DNA of 64,000 nt from Microvelia longipes (GCA_018340805.1 JACMZG010001914.1:29903931-29967930); one strand, 5' to 3'; shown: positions 44,098-54,495, numbered from the stretch's first letter. A program made the numbers and translations. The notes: generated by a model from the letters alone, not told the origin.

Positions 44098-44685
44098 TGA
44101 AAGTTCCACGAAGATAATTTTGAATGAGATAAATTCTACGAAGATTATCGTAGAACTTTACTTATTATAAGATTCTCGTAGAAATTTTCTTATCCTTGCA
44201 GAACTTTACTTATTATAAAATTCTCGTAGAACATTACTTATTATAAGATTCTCGTAGAACTTCTTATTATAAAGATTCTCGTAGAACTTACTTATTATAT
44301 TCTCTAGAACATTATTATTCTCGTAGAACTTTACTTATTATAAGATTCTCGTAAAAATTTTCTTATCCTTGCAGAACTACATATTATAAAATTCTCGTAG
44401 AACATTACTTATTATAAGATTCTCGTAGAACTTTACTTTATAAGATTCTCGTAGAACATTACTTATTATAAAATTCTCGTAGAACATTACTTATTATAAG
44501 ATTCTCGTAGAACTTTACTTATTATAAGATTCTCGTAGAACATTACTTATTATTAATTCTCAGAACATTACTTATTGTAAGAAGTAGAACTTTACTTATT
44601 ATAAGATTCTCGTAGACTTTACATAAGATTCTCGTAGAACTTTATTATTTGCAGAACTTTTCTTATATAAGATTCCCGTAGACCT
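44098..44685. repeat. 28-30 bp minisatellite built of two palindromes
   Basis: About 20 imperfect units, each made of CTTATTATAAG (palindrome CTTAT-T-ATAAG) and TTCTCGTAGAA (palindrome TTCT-CGT-AGAA), joined by C/AACTTTA-type spacers. Many units are shortened by small deletions. Confidence 0.93.
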
Positions 44686-46219
44686 CGCTTTATTTCTTTA
44701 AAATTTGCTAAAAATATAAAATACAAAGCCTTGTTGTTTTTAAAATAGAAACTTAGCGTTAAAGTTGTCTTATAAAGGTTTACCTAACCCTCTTTAAAGC
44801 AGAGATCGTTTGTTTGATCAATCTGCTCTATTTAGTTACTTTCCACTCTGTCGTGCATATTTCTCTTCTAATAACATTTCCCCTTTATAGCTCGAGCTAA
44901 AAGGCATCGATTTTGATCACGGGGTTGTAAGCATGATGGGGTTGGACACCCCGAGGGAAGATTAATGTCGTAAACTCAAGTTAGAAAAATATAAAGACGG
45001 CAGTTTTACACAGGTACCGTTTTTTTCGAAAAAAGATAGAAAAAAGAGGATCGTGTTTTGCCTTTGGCGTAATATCTCTTGAAAACAACGAGAAAACACG
45101 CAAAATACACTTAAGTAACGACGGAGGTTCCAAAGAGTTTAGTTCGGTACTAACAATTCTTCAACTGGATTTTTTTAGATATTCTGCACTCCTATCTGAT
45201 ATTTTAAAACGGATTTAAAGATAGAAATTCTGTGTCAACAGTTATCTTCGTCGTAGATGGTTATTTAGTTTAAATGGAGGATAGTAACATGACATTAAAT
45301 TAAAAAGACAATAAATGTTGTCTTTATGTTATAATGCCTGAATGATATTTTGTGAAATAAGCCTCAAGAATATGAAATAAGCGCGCAGTAGAATTCTCTC
45401 CTCTATACCCCATAAGTTACATATATATTAAAAGGTAAACATCAATCTTATAATGATGGTATAGGTAAGTTTCTACTACAGTAGATATCTAAAAATTCTA
45501 CCCTGTAGTGGAGACTTTAAAACTAGGGGAACGGGAACAACCCAACTATGTTGTATTGTCTTTTGAATACAGTCAACATTACAATTCGTTATTCTCATGA
45601 AGATGAAAACAAAACATTGGTAACTTTATTTTCATCTTCCTCGTCAAAATCATGCCGTCTACACTGAAAGGCTTTCAACTTTTAGATATCTATTGTGGAA
45701 GCTTAGGCAAACATCATTATATAAGATTGATATTTACCATGTTATGGTTGTAACTTATATGGTATGTAGAAAAGAATTTTACTGGGGGCTTAAGTTTGAA
45801 TTTTAATTTTATTCCTTGAAGCATAAAAAGATATGTATCATAAGGCACGTGGCATTAACTGTGTAGAGCTTGTTTTTCTAATAGGTAAATCAAAAAAATC
45901 GAGTCGCGCGCGCTAATTGGATTTACGAAACCTAAACTCTTTTGAAAGTACAAGATGCTTTGATATCGGATGTTTACACTAATACAGGAATTTCAATTAA
46001 TGGATAGTGAAAAAGGAGCATATCCTGCTTCCATCATGTTGGCAGCAATGTTTTTGACATGTAATCATAATTCTAACCAACGTACAAAATCGAAAGAAAT
46101 ATTAGAATCTTAAATCTGCAATTTTCTGGCAACGGTTCTAATGCAAAGACTTGAGGTCGTGGGGTCGACTAAGATCGGCAGGTTTAGAGATCAGGTTTAG
46201 TTGACAGAGATCTTAGAGA
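44686..46219. other. No gene recognised
   Basis: AT-rich. A few GC-richer patches (about 44910-44970, 45895-45920), with no domain or repeat assignable. Confidence 0.35.
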
Positions 46220-46570
46220 TTCTCCCTAATTCCCATAGTATATATTACTAGAGAAGTCCTATTGATTGCATTTTGAAACATCGAAAAAATAACCCATCTA
46301 AGACTATTAATGTAATTAAATACACAGAACCAAAATACAGTAACTTATATAGTAGAACGTTTAGAACACAAAAATGTACGGGAAGCCAAAATAATTGATT
46401 TATTATAACCTCTCTTGGATGATGTTATCCTTAAGCGCCTCAAAATGATGTTTCAATGATATTACTTTAGCCTACCTAAAGTATTGAGGTAGGCAATTCC
46501 CCCTCTAGTATTATATTTCTATGCATATACCCTTAAACATAGAGATATATACTAGAGGGAGCATAGCCTA
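46220..46570. repeat. CTCTAGTA..CTATG palindromic repeat, two sites
   Basis: At 46237-46258, CATAGTATATATTACTAGAG. At 46500-46562, CCCTCTAGTA..TCTATG and CATAGA..TACTAGAGGG form an imperfect hairpin of about 23 bp arms around CATATACCCTTAAA. A further single copy is at 52332-52360 (CTCTAGTAATATATCTCTATG). It looks like the ends of a small unidentified inverted-repeat element. Confidence 0.55.
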
Positions 46571-46694
46571 TCTCATTACATTAAGAGGCCTGAAACATCT
46601 TTTTGGGTCTCTCAGCAGCTCTGTGTAACCTTATTGAAAATATTTCTAGAGTAAGTCCAGGTTATAATAAATAAATTGTTTTTGGCTTCCCGCA

Positions 46695-47540
<846 letters not shown>

Positions 47541-47879
47541 TATTTTAAAAAATCATGAATATATTTTTTTCAACCTAAAGGTTATACTCAAATAAACAAT
47601 TTGTTTACAAAAAAAATTTGACATTTTTCTTTAAATTGTATAAACAATTCATAAATGTGTAGAGTTAATACTCTTTTGAATGGACTACGATAACTAAAAC
47701 TGATTAAAGATGAAACTATAATCTTTTCTTACCCTTTATACAAGGTTACTCCAACAGTTGCAACGTGTGGATTTATTTCTTGTATTCTTTATACCTCTAT
47801 AAAAACGTATTAGTTATGTATTTAAGTATAATTATTATTTTTTATATGGCTTGTTAACTGCAATATCATTGCTTACTAT
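47541..47879. other. No gene recognised
   Basis: AT-rich spacer between repeat family 2 and the hairpin repeat. Confidence 0.4.
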
Positions 47880-48115
47880 TATTAATAAATAGAGGATTAA
47901 TAAAATCAAATTTGCGAGAAAGCCTCTCAGGCCCGCGAAGCGGGCCTGTGAAACGAGGCTGTGAAAATTCGCTAAATACGTGGCAAAATGCCATGTAACA
48001 AGAAACGATAATGAAACCATACATAATACAAAACAACAACAATGTGGCCGCAAAGCGGACGAGGCGCGAAGCGCCGAGACCGCGTAGCGGCTACGGGCCG
48101 AAGGCCCGTATTTGC
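47880..48115 (-). repeat. GC-rich hairpin repeat with GAA triloops
   Basis: Reverse copy of 22645-22860. Stems: 47928-47948 (CAGGCCCGC / GCGGGCCTG, loop GAA), 48063-48075 (GGCGC / GCGCC, loop GAA), 48080-48090 (CCGC / GCGG, loop GTA) and 48092-48110 (TACGGGCC / GGCCCGTA, loop GAA). The TGGCAAAATGCCA palindrome and the ACAACAACAATGTGGCCGC block are also shared. It ends 74 bp before the gypsy element. The 72-codon minus frame is a shadow. Confidence 0.85.
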
Positions 48116-48184
48116 GTTTTGATTTGTATTAAACGTTCTACTATATAAGTCACTATAATTGGTTCTATTTATATGATTTCATTG

Positions 48185-48189
48185 ATAGT
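48185..48189. repeat. Target-site duplication ATAGT (left)
   Basis: ATAGT immediately outside the left LTR. It matches 52277-52281 exactly, the usual 5-bp duplication of a Ty3/gypsy integrase. Confidence 0.9.
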
Positions 48190-48311
48190 TGTAAGATAAT
48201 TGTATTCACTTAAGTAATTGTTTTAATTGAAACTATAAAGAGAACTATATTCATAATAATATGACAACAAAATAATAAGTATGACTTAAACTGTCATGAT
48301 ATGTCATGACA
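48190..48311 (-). repeat. 3' LTR (122 bp)
   Basis: TGTAAGATAATTGTATTCAC through GATATGTCATGACA. Differs from the other LTR only at the AATTG / AATGG position near 48218. No TATA box is obvious. The end has a small inverted motif TGTCATGATATGTCATGACA. Confidence 0.95.
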
Positions 48312-48326
48312 CCTTCCCCTCTCATG
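48312..48326 (-). promoter_or_regulatory. Polypurine tract
   Basis: On the minus strand GAGAGGGGAAGG immediately precedes the 3' LTR, the normal site for plus-strand DNA priming. It overlaps the stop region of pol. Confidence 0.85.
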
Positions 48327-50556
48327 AGTTCCCTAAGCGGGGTCTTAACTGTTCTGCATGTCTTTGTTGTTCTCTTCCATTTAAGAGTACCTTATAGGTC
48401 AATGCTCCAGTTCTCTTAATAACCTTCCCTCCAATGTATCCAGAGTTATCAGATTTTATGATCCATACATCTTGACCCTCATGATACACTTTATCTCTTG
48501 TTCCTTTATCGTGATATTTCTTTTGTTTGGCTAGAGCAATGTCAACATCGTCACAAAAATTTGGTTTTAACAAGCTTAATTTAGTTCTAATTTGTCTTCC
48601 AAATAAAATTTCTGCAGGTGTTCTCTCTGTAGTTTTGTTAGGTGTAGATCTGTAAGAGATTAAAAATTTTGATAATCGAGTATTGACGTCTTCTCCATTG
48701 CCTTTTGAAGCTTTAAATCTTCTCTTAAACGTTTGTACTGCTCTCTCAGCCAAACCGTTACTCTTTGGATGATACGGAGATACTCGAACATGTTTTATTC
48801 CTGTATCATCACAAAAGTCCTTAAAAATTTCCGACATAAATTGTGGGCCGTTATCTGAAACAATAATTTTTGGCAATCCAAAGCAGGCGAATATTGTTTG
48901 TAAAGCAGCAACAGTTTTCGTTGCAGTAGTGCTATGTAATGGCACTACTTCTAACCATTTTGAGGTCGCGTCCACTAATACCAACCAGTATAATCCTTCA
49001 AAAGGACCGGCAAAATCTATGTGTAACCTGGTCCAGGGCTCGCTAGGGACAGTCCAAGATTGAAGTGGTACGTCGAGATCGGCTGCTCTGTTCTCTTGGC
49101 ATTTAACACAACGTTTGACTGCTTCCTCTATATCCATGTCTATGTTTGGCCACCATACATGAAATCTTGCAATCGACCTCATCGCAGCAATCCCTGGGTG
49201 TCCTTCGTGTAAAATTTTTAGTATTCCCTTTCTTATTGTTTGGGGTATCACTATTCTGCCCCTCCATAATAATATTTTTCTTTCATACGAAAGTTCATGC
49301 CGTTTGTCAAAAAAGATGCCAACTTGTTTAGGTAATTTTTTTTTATCAGGCCAGCCTAATTCTAAGTAGGATATTATTAACTGCAATGATTTATCCTTTA
49401 TTGTCTCATCTTGTAATTTTCTTTTAGAAACTATCATTTCATCTAATCTTAGTCTTAAAATTCTTTTCCCGAATTTATGATCCGGTTCTTCAGTATAATT
49501 TTTTTTAATTTCTTTTAAAGGCAGCCTCGACAGTAAATCGGCAGCTACATTATCTGATCCCTTAACATGTTGTACCTCATACGAATAACCACTCAATGTC
49601 AACGCCCATCTAGTGATTCTGTCAGCTGTCATTTTTGGAATTTCCGAATTTTCGCCAAACAATCTAACTAATGGTTTATGGTCAGTTCGTAAAATAAAAG
49701 ATCGTCCTAATAAATATTGTCTAAATTTAGTAATAGCAAAAATAATGCCTAATGCTTCTCTATCTATTACTGAGTAGCGTTTCTCTGACTTGGATAACGA
49801 TCTCGAAGCATATGCAATAGGTTTCTCTATTTCATTGTCCAATTTATGAGACAGTACCGCACCAACGCCACATTCACTGGCATCCGTAGAAACAATTAGT
49901 GGTAAGTCAGGATTATAATGAACTAAATTTTCAGACGATGATAAACTGTTTTTTAATTTATTAACAATGTCTGTATCTGCTTTAGTCCAAACCCATGTTG
50001 TGCCCTTTTGTAATAACCTATGTAAAGGTGAGCATAAAATTTGTAAGTTAGGGATAAACTTTTGATAATAATTGATAGAGAATTCTTTAATATTTTTAGG
50101 ATTTGGCATATCTTTGATTGCTTTAAGTCGTTCTTCTGTGGGATACACCCCGGTTTTATCTATTTTATGCCCTAAATATTTAACCGATGTTTGTAAAAAC
50201 TTACATTTTTCCCTGTTTACATGAATACCTATTTCTGCGAATTTCTTTAGAACAGCCTCTAATCGCCTAAGATGTTCCTCCATAGTCCTACCCGTAATAA
50301 TGACGTCATCGAGGTAACATGCTACACCCTCCATTCCTGCTAAGATAGTGTCCATGGTTTTTTGGAATAGGGCGGGAGCAAAATTGACTCCGAAAGGTAA
50401 CCTGCAATAGCGAAAATAACCTACGTGACTAGCTATAACCAAGTATTTCTTTGAAGCTTCATCAACTTGAAGCTGTAAATAAGCATCTTTTAAATCAATA
50501 CTAGAATAAACTATGCCTCCCTGTAATTTTAACATTAATTCTTCGAATCTTGGCAT
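48322..50556 (-). CDS. pol: Ty3/gypsy pol: RT palm, RNase H, integrase (5'-incomplete)
   Basis: A 744-codon open frame giving most of pol. Reverse transcriptase: DLKDAY (21-26), LPFG (53-56) and catalytic YLDD (81-84). RT/RNase H linker near 125-175 (KYLGHKI, then NYYQKFIPN); the stretch before NYYQKF is about five residues shorter than usual. RNase H: D225 in STDAS, E267, D292 in TDHKPL and D340. Integrase: zinc site H450-x2-H453 and C483-x2-C486, core D514, D568 and E604 (35 residues between the last two), then a GPY/F-like tail (about 690-735) that ends ahead of the polypurine tract. It would copy RNA to DNA and insert it. Its ATG is not a real start: the N-terminal RT part lies upstream in another frame, separated by a 1-base deletion near 50581. 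All catalytic residues are intact. No env follows. Confidence 0.95.
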   Translation of the reverse strand: MPRFEELMLKLQGGIVYSSIDLKDAYLQLQVDEASKKYLVIASHVGYFRYCRLPFGVNFAPALFQKTMDTILAGMEGVACYLDDVIITGRTMEEHLRRLEAVLKKFAEIGIHVNREKCKFLQTSVKYLGHKIDKTGVYPTEERLKAIKDMPNPKNIKEFSINYYQKFIPNLQILCSPLHRLLQKGTTWVWTKADTDIVNKLKNSLSSSENLVHYNPDLPLIVSTDASECGVGAVLSHKLDNEIEKPIAYASRSLSKSEKRYSVIDREALGIIFAITKFRQYLLGRSFILRTDHKPLVRLFGENSEIPKMTADRITRWALTLSGYSYEVQHVKGSDNVAADLLSRLPLKEIKKNYTEEPDHKFGKRILRLRLDEMIVSKRKLQDETIKDKSLQLIISYLELGWPDKKKLPKQVGIFFDKRHELSYERKILLWRGRIVIPQTIRKGILKILHEGHPGIAAMRSIARFHVWWPNIDMDIEEAVKRCVKCQENRAADLDVPLQSWTVPSEPWTRLHIDFAGPFEGLYWLVLVDATSKWLEVVPLHSTTATKTVAALQTIFACFGLPKIIVSDNGPQFMSEIFKDFCDDTGIKHVRVSPYHPKSNGLAERAVQTFKRRFKASKGNGEDVNTRLSKFLISYRSTPNKTTERTPAEILFGRQIRTKLSLLKPNFCDDVDIALAKQKKYHDKGTRDKVYHEGQDVWIIKSDNSGYIGGKVIKRTGALTYKVLLNGREQQRHAEQLRPRLGNS

Positions 50557-51025
50557 AGGATGATGATCACAGTGGATATATTGTTTAATCCAACCTTAAA
50601 ATCACCGCATATTCTAACCTTACCTGTAGGTTTGACAACTATGACAATGGGTGCAGCCCATTCAATTGGTGTTGTAGTTGAGTCAATTGGTTCTATAACC
50701 CCTTCCTTAACGAGGCGGTCGAGTTCGTCCTCAACAGCTGCCTTATATGCAAATGGTACAGGCCTAGGTTTGAAAACTTTTGGAACCGCCCCTTCTTTTA
50801 GATGTACCACAGCTTTATGTCCCTTAATAGTGCCTAAGTTCGGAGAGAAAATATTTTAGGAAATTTATTTAAAATGTTGTTCACAGCAATAGAGTCATTT
50901 GATTCTGCTACTTGGGTATTACAAACCCGGGCACCTTTTGGTAGGGGTAGTTTAAATTTTAAAACCCAATTTAAACCAAACAAAGGAATATCATTTCGTT
51001 TAGCTACAATGACTGGTAAACTTAA
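50557..51025 (-). pseudogene. Protease C-terminus and RT N-terminus, frameshifted
   Basis: Links gag-protease to pol but needs three frame changes. From 51025 a protease-end frame reads LSLPVIVAKRNDIPLFGLNW and continues to NNILNKFPKIFS. A 2-base CT excess near 50850 breaks it, after which GTIKGHKAVVHLKEGAVPK and AVEDELDRLVKEGVIEP (the usual RT entry) continue to VRICGDFKVGLN. One A is missing near 50581 (AAACAATAT where an extra A restores frame), after which RT continues at 50556. The 91-codon frame ending at 50535 is part of this, with a GTG as its nominal start. Probably inactivating mutations; the first break may instead be a programmed shift. Confidence 0.8.
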
Positions 51026-52140
51026 TTTTTTTTAAACGCTTGAACCGTAACCTTTGTCTTACCTAGTGTCTCTAAAGGAACCCCAGTGTAAGCTATTAAC
51101 TTGGGGCCTGGAGTCAATGCTGGTGAACCTAATTTCACCCAAAGTTGTTTACTTATTACAGATTCAGAGGCTCCTGGATCATAAAGCATGTCTATATTTT
51201 GATTATTAATTTTGATTTTCAACATAATTTTTTTTACCTGTGCTAATAGCCCGAACTGAAGTTGTGATAGACTCAGATCACTAGAAGAAGAGTTTGAACT
51301 ATTTGCCTTAGCTCGTATTTTGTTGGTTGTGACTTGGGTATGCTTGATCTTAGCTTTGCCTGCGGTAATACAGACTTTACTCAAGTGATTGCCTGTACAA
51401 ATATGACACTCCTTCTTAAAAGCTGGGCATTTTTCTTTTCCTCGATGTAAATTTTCACCACACTTGAAACAATGTTTCCCTCTTACTAATATTATTGGTT
51501 TAACATTTACCTGTTTTAAATTAATTGAGGGTTTAGCTTTTACATTATTACTAAAAGTTGGTTCATTTAACATTTGCTGTGCCTGTTCAGCTCTTTCAAT
51601 GTTCAAAGCGGATGCCTCAACCTCTGCCAGTGTAGCTGTAATGTCAGGGTGTAGTCGAAGTAGTTCTTTTTGCCACTGTGTGTTGTTAATACCTATTATC
51701 AGCTGGTCTCTAAGACGTTCTTCTAATGATCTACCAAATGAGCATCTGCCTGCAAGTGAACGCAAAGAGTTGATGAATTTATAAATAGGTTCACATTCTT
51801 CTCGAACTCGTCTTGTAAAAGTTATTCTTTCTCCCAATGTACTATATTGTTTTACATAATATGAGCGCAATACTCCAATAATTTCATCATAAGTTTGAGT
51901 ACTTACTTGTTCTGGCCAGAAATGATCGAATAAAATTTTAAACGGTTTACTACCTATTTTTGACAAAAGTAAATCTTTTGTAACATTTGCATCTCTTATT
52001 TTATGCACCCTTAGAGCTATTTCAAATCTTTCTAAGTATGTATCTAGTTCATCTTCATTTTCATTAAAATATTCAAAGTTAAAATTTTTTACCCGCCAAT
52101 TATTTTCTTCTTCTTCATCACCAGATCGTCTTCTAGGCAT
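51022..52140 (-). CDS. gag: Ty3/gypsy gag with protease domain
   Basis: 372 residues. The N-terminal region up to about 190 is a retrotransposon capsid-type domain (ELDTYLERFE 31-40; FTRRVREECEPIYKFINSLR 108-127; LRDQLIIGI). Two zinc knuckles follow: C224-x2-C227-x4-H232-x5-C238 and C245-x2-C248-x3-H252-x4-C257, both slightly off the standard spacing. A serine-rich linker (about 279-290) leads into a retropepsin whose active site reads DPGAS (D321) instead of the usual D-T/S-G. The frame ends in the protease at an A8 run. It packages the element RNA and supplies maturation protease. The ATG lies 14 bases after the 5' LTR, overlapping the primer-binding region, so the leader is unusually short. 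Gag and protease share one frame. Confidence 0.93.
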   Translation of the reverse strand: MPRRRSGDEEEENNWRVKNFNFEYFNENEDELDTYLERFEIALRVHKIRDANVTKDLLLSKIGSKPFKILFDHFWPEQVSTQTYDEIIGVLRSYYVKQYSTLGERITFTRRVREECEPIYKFINSLRSLAGRCSFGRSLEERLRDQLIIGINNTQWQKELLRLHPDITATLAEVEASALNIERAEQAQQMLNEPTFSNNVKAKPSINLKQVNVKPIILVRGKHCFKCGENLHRGKEKCPAFKKECHICTGNHLSKVCITAGKAKIKHTQVTTNKIRAKANSSNSSSSDLSLSQLQFGLLAQVKKIMLKIKINNQNIDMLYDPGASESVISKQLWVKLGSPALTPGPKLIAYTGVPLETLGKTKVTVQAFKKN

Positions 52141-52154
52141 GTCCGCAGCGCCAA
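52141..52154 (-). promoter_or_regulatory. Primer-binding site region and leader (14 nt)
   Basis: Minus strand after the 5' LTR: TTGGCGCTGCGGAC followed by the gag ATG. TGGCGC is the common start of a tRNA 3'-end complement; a serine tRNA is possible, but the tRNA is not determined. A full 18-base site must extend into the gag codons. Confidence 0.65.
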
Positions 52155-52276
52155 TGTAAGATAATTGTATTCACTTAAGTAATGGTTTTAATTGAAACTA
52201 TAAAGAGAACTATATTCATAATAATATGACAACAAAATAATAAGTATGACTTAAACTGTCATGATATGTCATGACA
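52155..52276 (-). repeat. 5' LTR (122 bp)
   Basis: Same sequence as 48190-48311 but for one base. Promoter and start of transcription should lie here. No convincing TATA box is seen in so short a repeat. Confidence 0.95.
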
Positions 52277-52281
52277 ATAGT
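52277..52281. repeat. Target-site duplication ATAGT (right)
   Basis: Exact match to 48185-48189. Confidence 0.9.
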
Positions 52282-52331
52282 CAAAGGTGGTCAGGTTATT
52301 TTTTCTATGTTTCAAAATTCAACTAATAGGG

Positions 52332-52360
52332 CTCCTCTAGTAATATATCTCTATGCCCTT
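52332..52360. repeat. CTCTAGTA..CTATG repeat, single arm
   Basis: GGCTCCTCTAGTAATATATC then TCTATGCCCTTAAA. Matches one arm of the hairpin at 46500-46562, which has the same CCCTTAAA in its loop. Confidence 0.5.
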
Positions 52361-52489
52361 AAATAAGAGGCTGAAGCACTGTAAAAAAGAAAAACAAAAT
52401 GTTACCTCCCCTCCTTTTATTTACAAGTCCATCAGCCATGTAAATAAAAAACTCTAAATATCGAAAAGTGTCTTTATGTGTAGAAATAG

Positions 52490-52590
52490 TTGGATGTATG
52501 GGCCGTTTTGTAAATATAGTTGGATGGATGTATGGGCCGTTTTGTAAATATAGTTGGATGGATGTATGGGCCTTTTTGTTTACAACACGG
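52490..52590. repeat. 34-bp tandem repeat, about 3 copies
   Basis: Units of TAGTTGGATGGATGTATGGG then CCGTTTTGTAAATA, the first and last partial. The 78-codon minus frame (IHPTI, FTKRPIHPT) just reflects it. Confidence 0.9.
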
Positions 52591-53882
52591 TACATACAAA
52601 AGGGTTAGCAAAATAAATCCTGGGAGAAGAAAAAGCGACTACATTTTTGGCGAAATCTTAACATTATGAAATTTCCAGTCATTTTGAATTTCTAATAAAA
52701 ACATTATGCAATGTTTTTGAAAAATAACCTTTTTCTACATTTTTGGGACTAGTTAAAGTGTGAGTCTAACAAGCGCTCAAAACTGCAATTTTTAAGTTCT
52801 CGGATTTAATCCTAAATTGAGGCCGGGAAGAGGCCTCTGTTTTTCTTTGAAGTTTAAGACATCGAAGCCATATTTGAAGGAGTGTTTTATTTTAAATATT
52901 AAAAAACATTCTATTTCTCTCCCTACAACTTTTACAAAGCCGGGTAGTGATAAAAAATTCCAATAAATATATAAGAACCAAAATTAGTTAAACCCGTTAT
53001 TTCCCTAGAAAGAAACAAAACTTTCCTTAATTGAAAACCTCCTTCAATTTGCATTTTGTCATTTGATTTTATTACCTCTATAACTTCTTTTTTATTTTCT
53101 TTATTATTATTATTATTATTATTTTATCGATCCTTGATAAAATAAAACCTTAATTGTCGCCTAAAGCCATTATAAAATCATCCAATTTTGTTAATTTAAA
53201 AAAAAAATCTTTAAGTTGACATGGTGATATTTTTTTCTTTTTTAATATAAAATGTATCGCTTTAATAAAATAGGTATATGCAAATAACCATAGTTGTAAT
53301 GTTAAAGAAAAAAACAATTTAAATATAGTATATTTAAATAGTTGTTCTTCTATATAAAAATATCCTTTTAAAGTAAACAACATTTATTTTGATTTATGTC
53401 AATAGCTTCGCACCATTTATATATTTACTTAGGAAATTTACAAGTTCTTATGTAAAGAAATGATAATTGCAAAAATCTATTACAAACTGGAGTTACACGG
53501 TTACTTGAGAGTTTTTATATAAAAAAAGGTTGGTTGGCATTTCTACAGGATGTTCAAGTAAAACAGGGCAAAAACCAAAATAGGATAGACGGAGGCAAGA
53601 TGCCAAAAAACCAATCTGTTTGGGATGCTACTTATTATGGTAGATCTTTAATTAACTAAGTTCCGGACTTGATTTAACTACAGACTTATCTTTCCGGTCT
53701 TCTTTAAAGAAGTAGTTTCATTTGTCATGTACATGTACGTTTTTTATGGGCATATAAATTCTGCCGTATTAATTATTTTTATTTTTTTCTCACTTCTAAT
53801 ATTGATCGACCCAGTTGTTTATGATTTCTGGTTATATCTTTTGTTTTTTTACACCCTCAAATCTATTGACCAATGAAAGGAG
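52591..53882. other. No gene recognised
   Basis: AT-rich with a TTA/TTAT tract near 53100. The 77-codon minus frame at 53150-53383 has no domain. Confidence 0.4.
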
Positions 53883-54495
53883 TTTCTAATCATTCCTTTT
53901 CTTTTTCCTAACTCTCATGCACCATGCACATCTTTTGACACAGTCAAACATGATTTCTTATCATACCTTTTCTGTTTCCTCACTCTCATGCACCATGCAC
54001 ATCTTTTGACACAGTCAAGCATGATTTCTTATCACACATTTTCTGTTTCCTCACTCTCATGCACCATGCACATCTTTTGACACAGTCAAACATGATTTCT
54101 TATCACACATTTTCTGTTTTCTCACCTCTCATGCACCATGCACATCTTTTGACACAGTCAAACATGATTTCTTATCATACCTTTTCGGTTTTCTCACTCT
54201 CATGCACCATGCACATCTTTTGACACAGTCAAGCATGATTTCTTATCATACCTTTTCTGTTTCCTCACTCTCATGCACCATGCACATCTTTTGACACAGT
54301 CAAACATGATTTCTTATCATACCTTTTCTGTTTCCTCACTCTCATGCACCATGCACATCTTTTGACACAGTCAAACATGATTTCTTATCATACCTTTTCG
54401 GTTTTCTCACTCTCATGCGCATCTTTTGACATAGTGAAATATGATTTCTTATCATACCATTTGTATTTCCTAACTCTCATGCGCATCTTAAAATC
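53883..54495. repeat. 71-bp satellite, about 8.5 copies
   Basis: Unit: CATGATTTCTTATCATACCT, TTTCTGTTTCCTCACTCTCA, TGCACCATGCACATCTTTTG, ACACAGTCAAA. The CATCTTTTGAC marker recurs at 53929, 54000, 54071, 54143, 54214, 54285 and 54356, a spacing of 71 (once 72). The last two units lose ACCATGC (marker at 54420) and then decay. The units differ at few positions, so the array is young. The 67-codon frame at 54344 is a shadow. Confidence 0.97.

Larger units (their letters stand above)
48190..52276 (-). mobile_element. Complete Ty3/gypsy LTR retrotransposon, 4087 bp
   Basis: Both LTRs, primer-binding region, gag-protease, RT-RNase H-integrase, polypurine tract and a 5-bp duplication are all present in the right order on the minus strand. 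LTRs are only 122 bp, start TGT and end ACA, and differ at one position. There is no envelope frame. The very short LTRs, the YLDD box and the D,D-35-E integrase without env suggest a Mag-like lineage (moderate confidence). Three frame breaks (about 51026-51033, about 50850 and about 50581) disable this copy, while the near-identical LTRs say it inserted recently. Relatives intact elsewhere in the genome are likely. Confidence 0.95.

Noticed and set aside
48312..48326. Envelope gene between pol and 3' LTR
   Set aside because: Pol ends directly at the polypurine tract, so there is no room for env.
50301..50308. TGACGTCA as a regulatory site
   Set aside because: It lies in the codons for the YLDD box region of pol, so it is explained by coding sequence.
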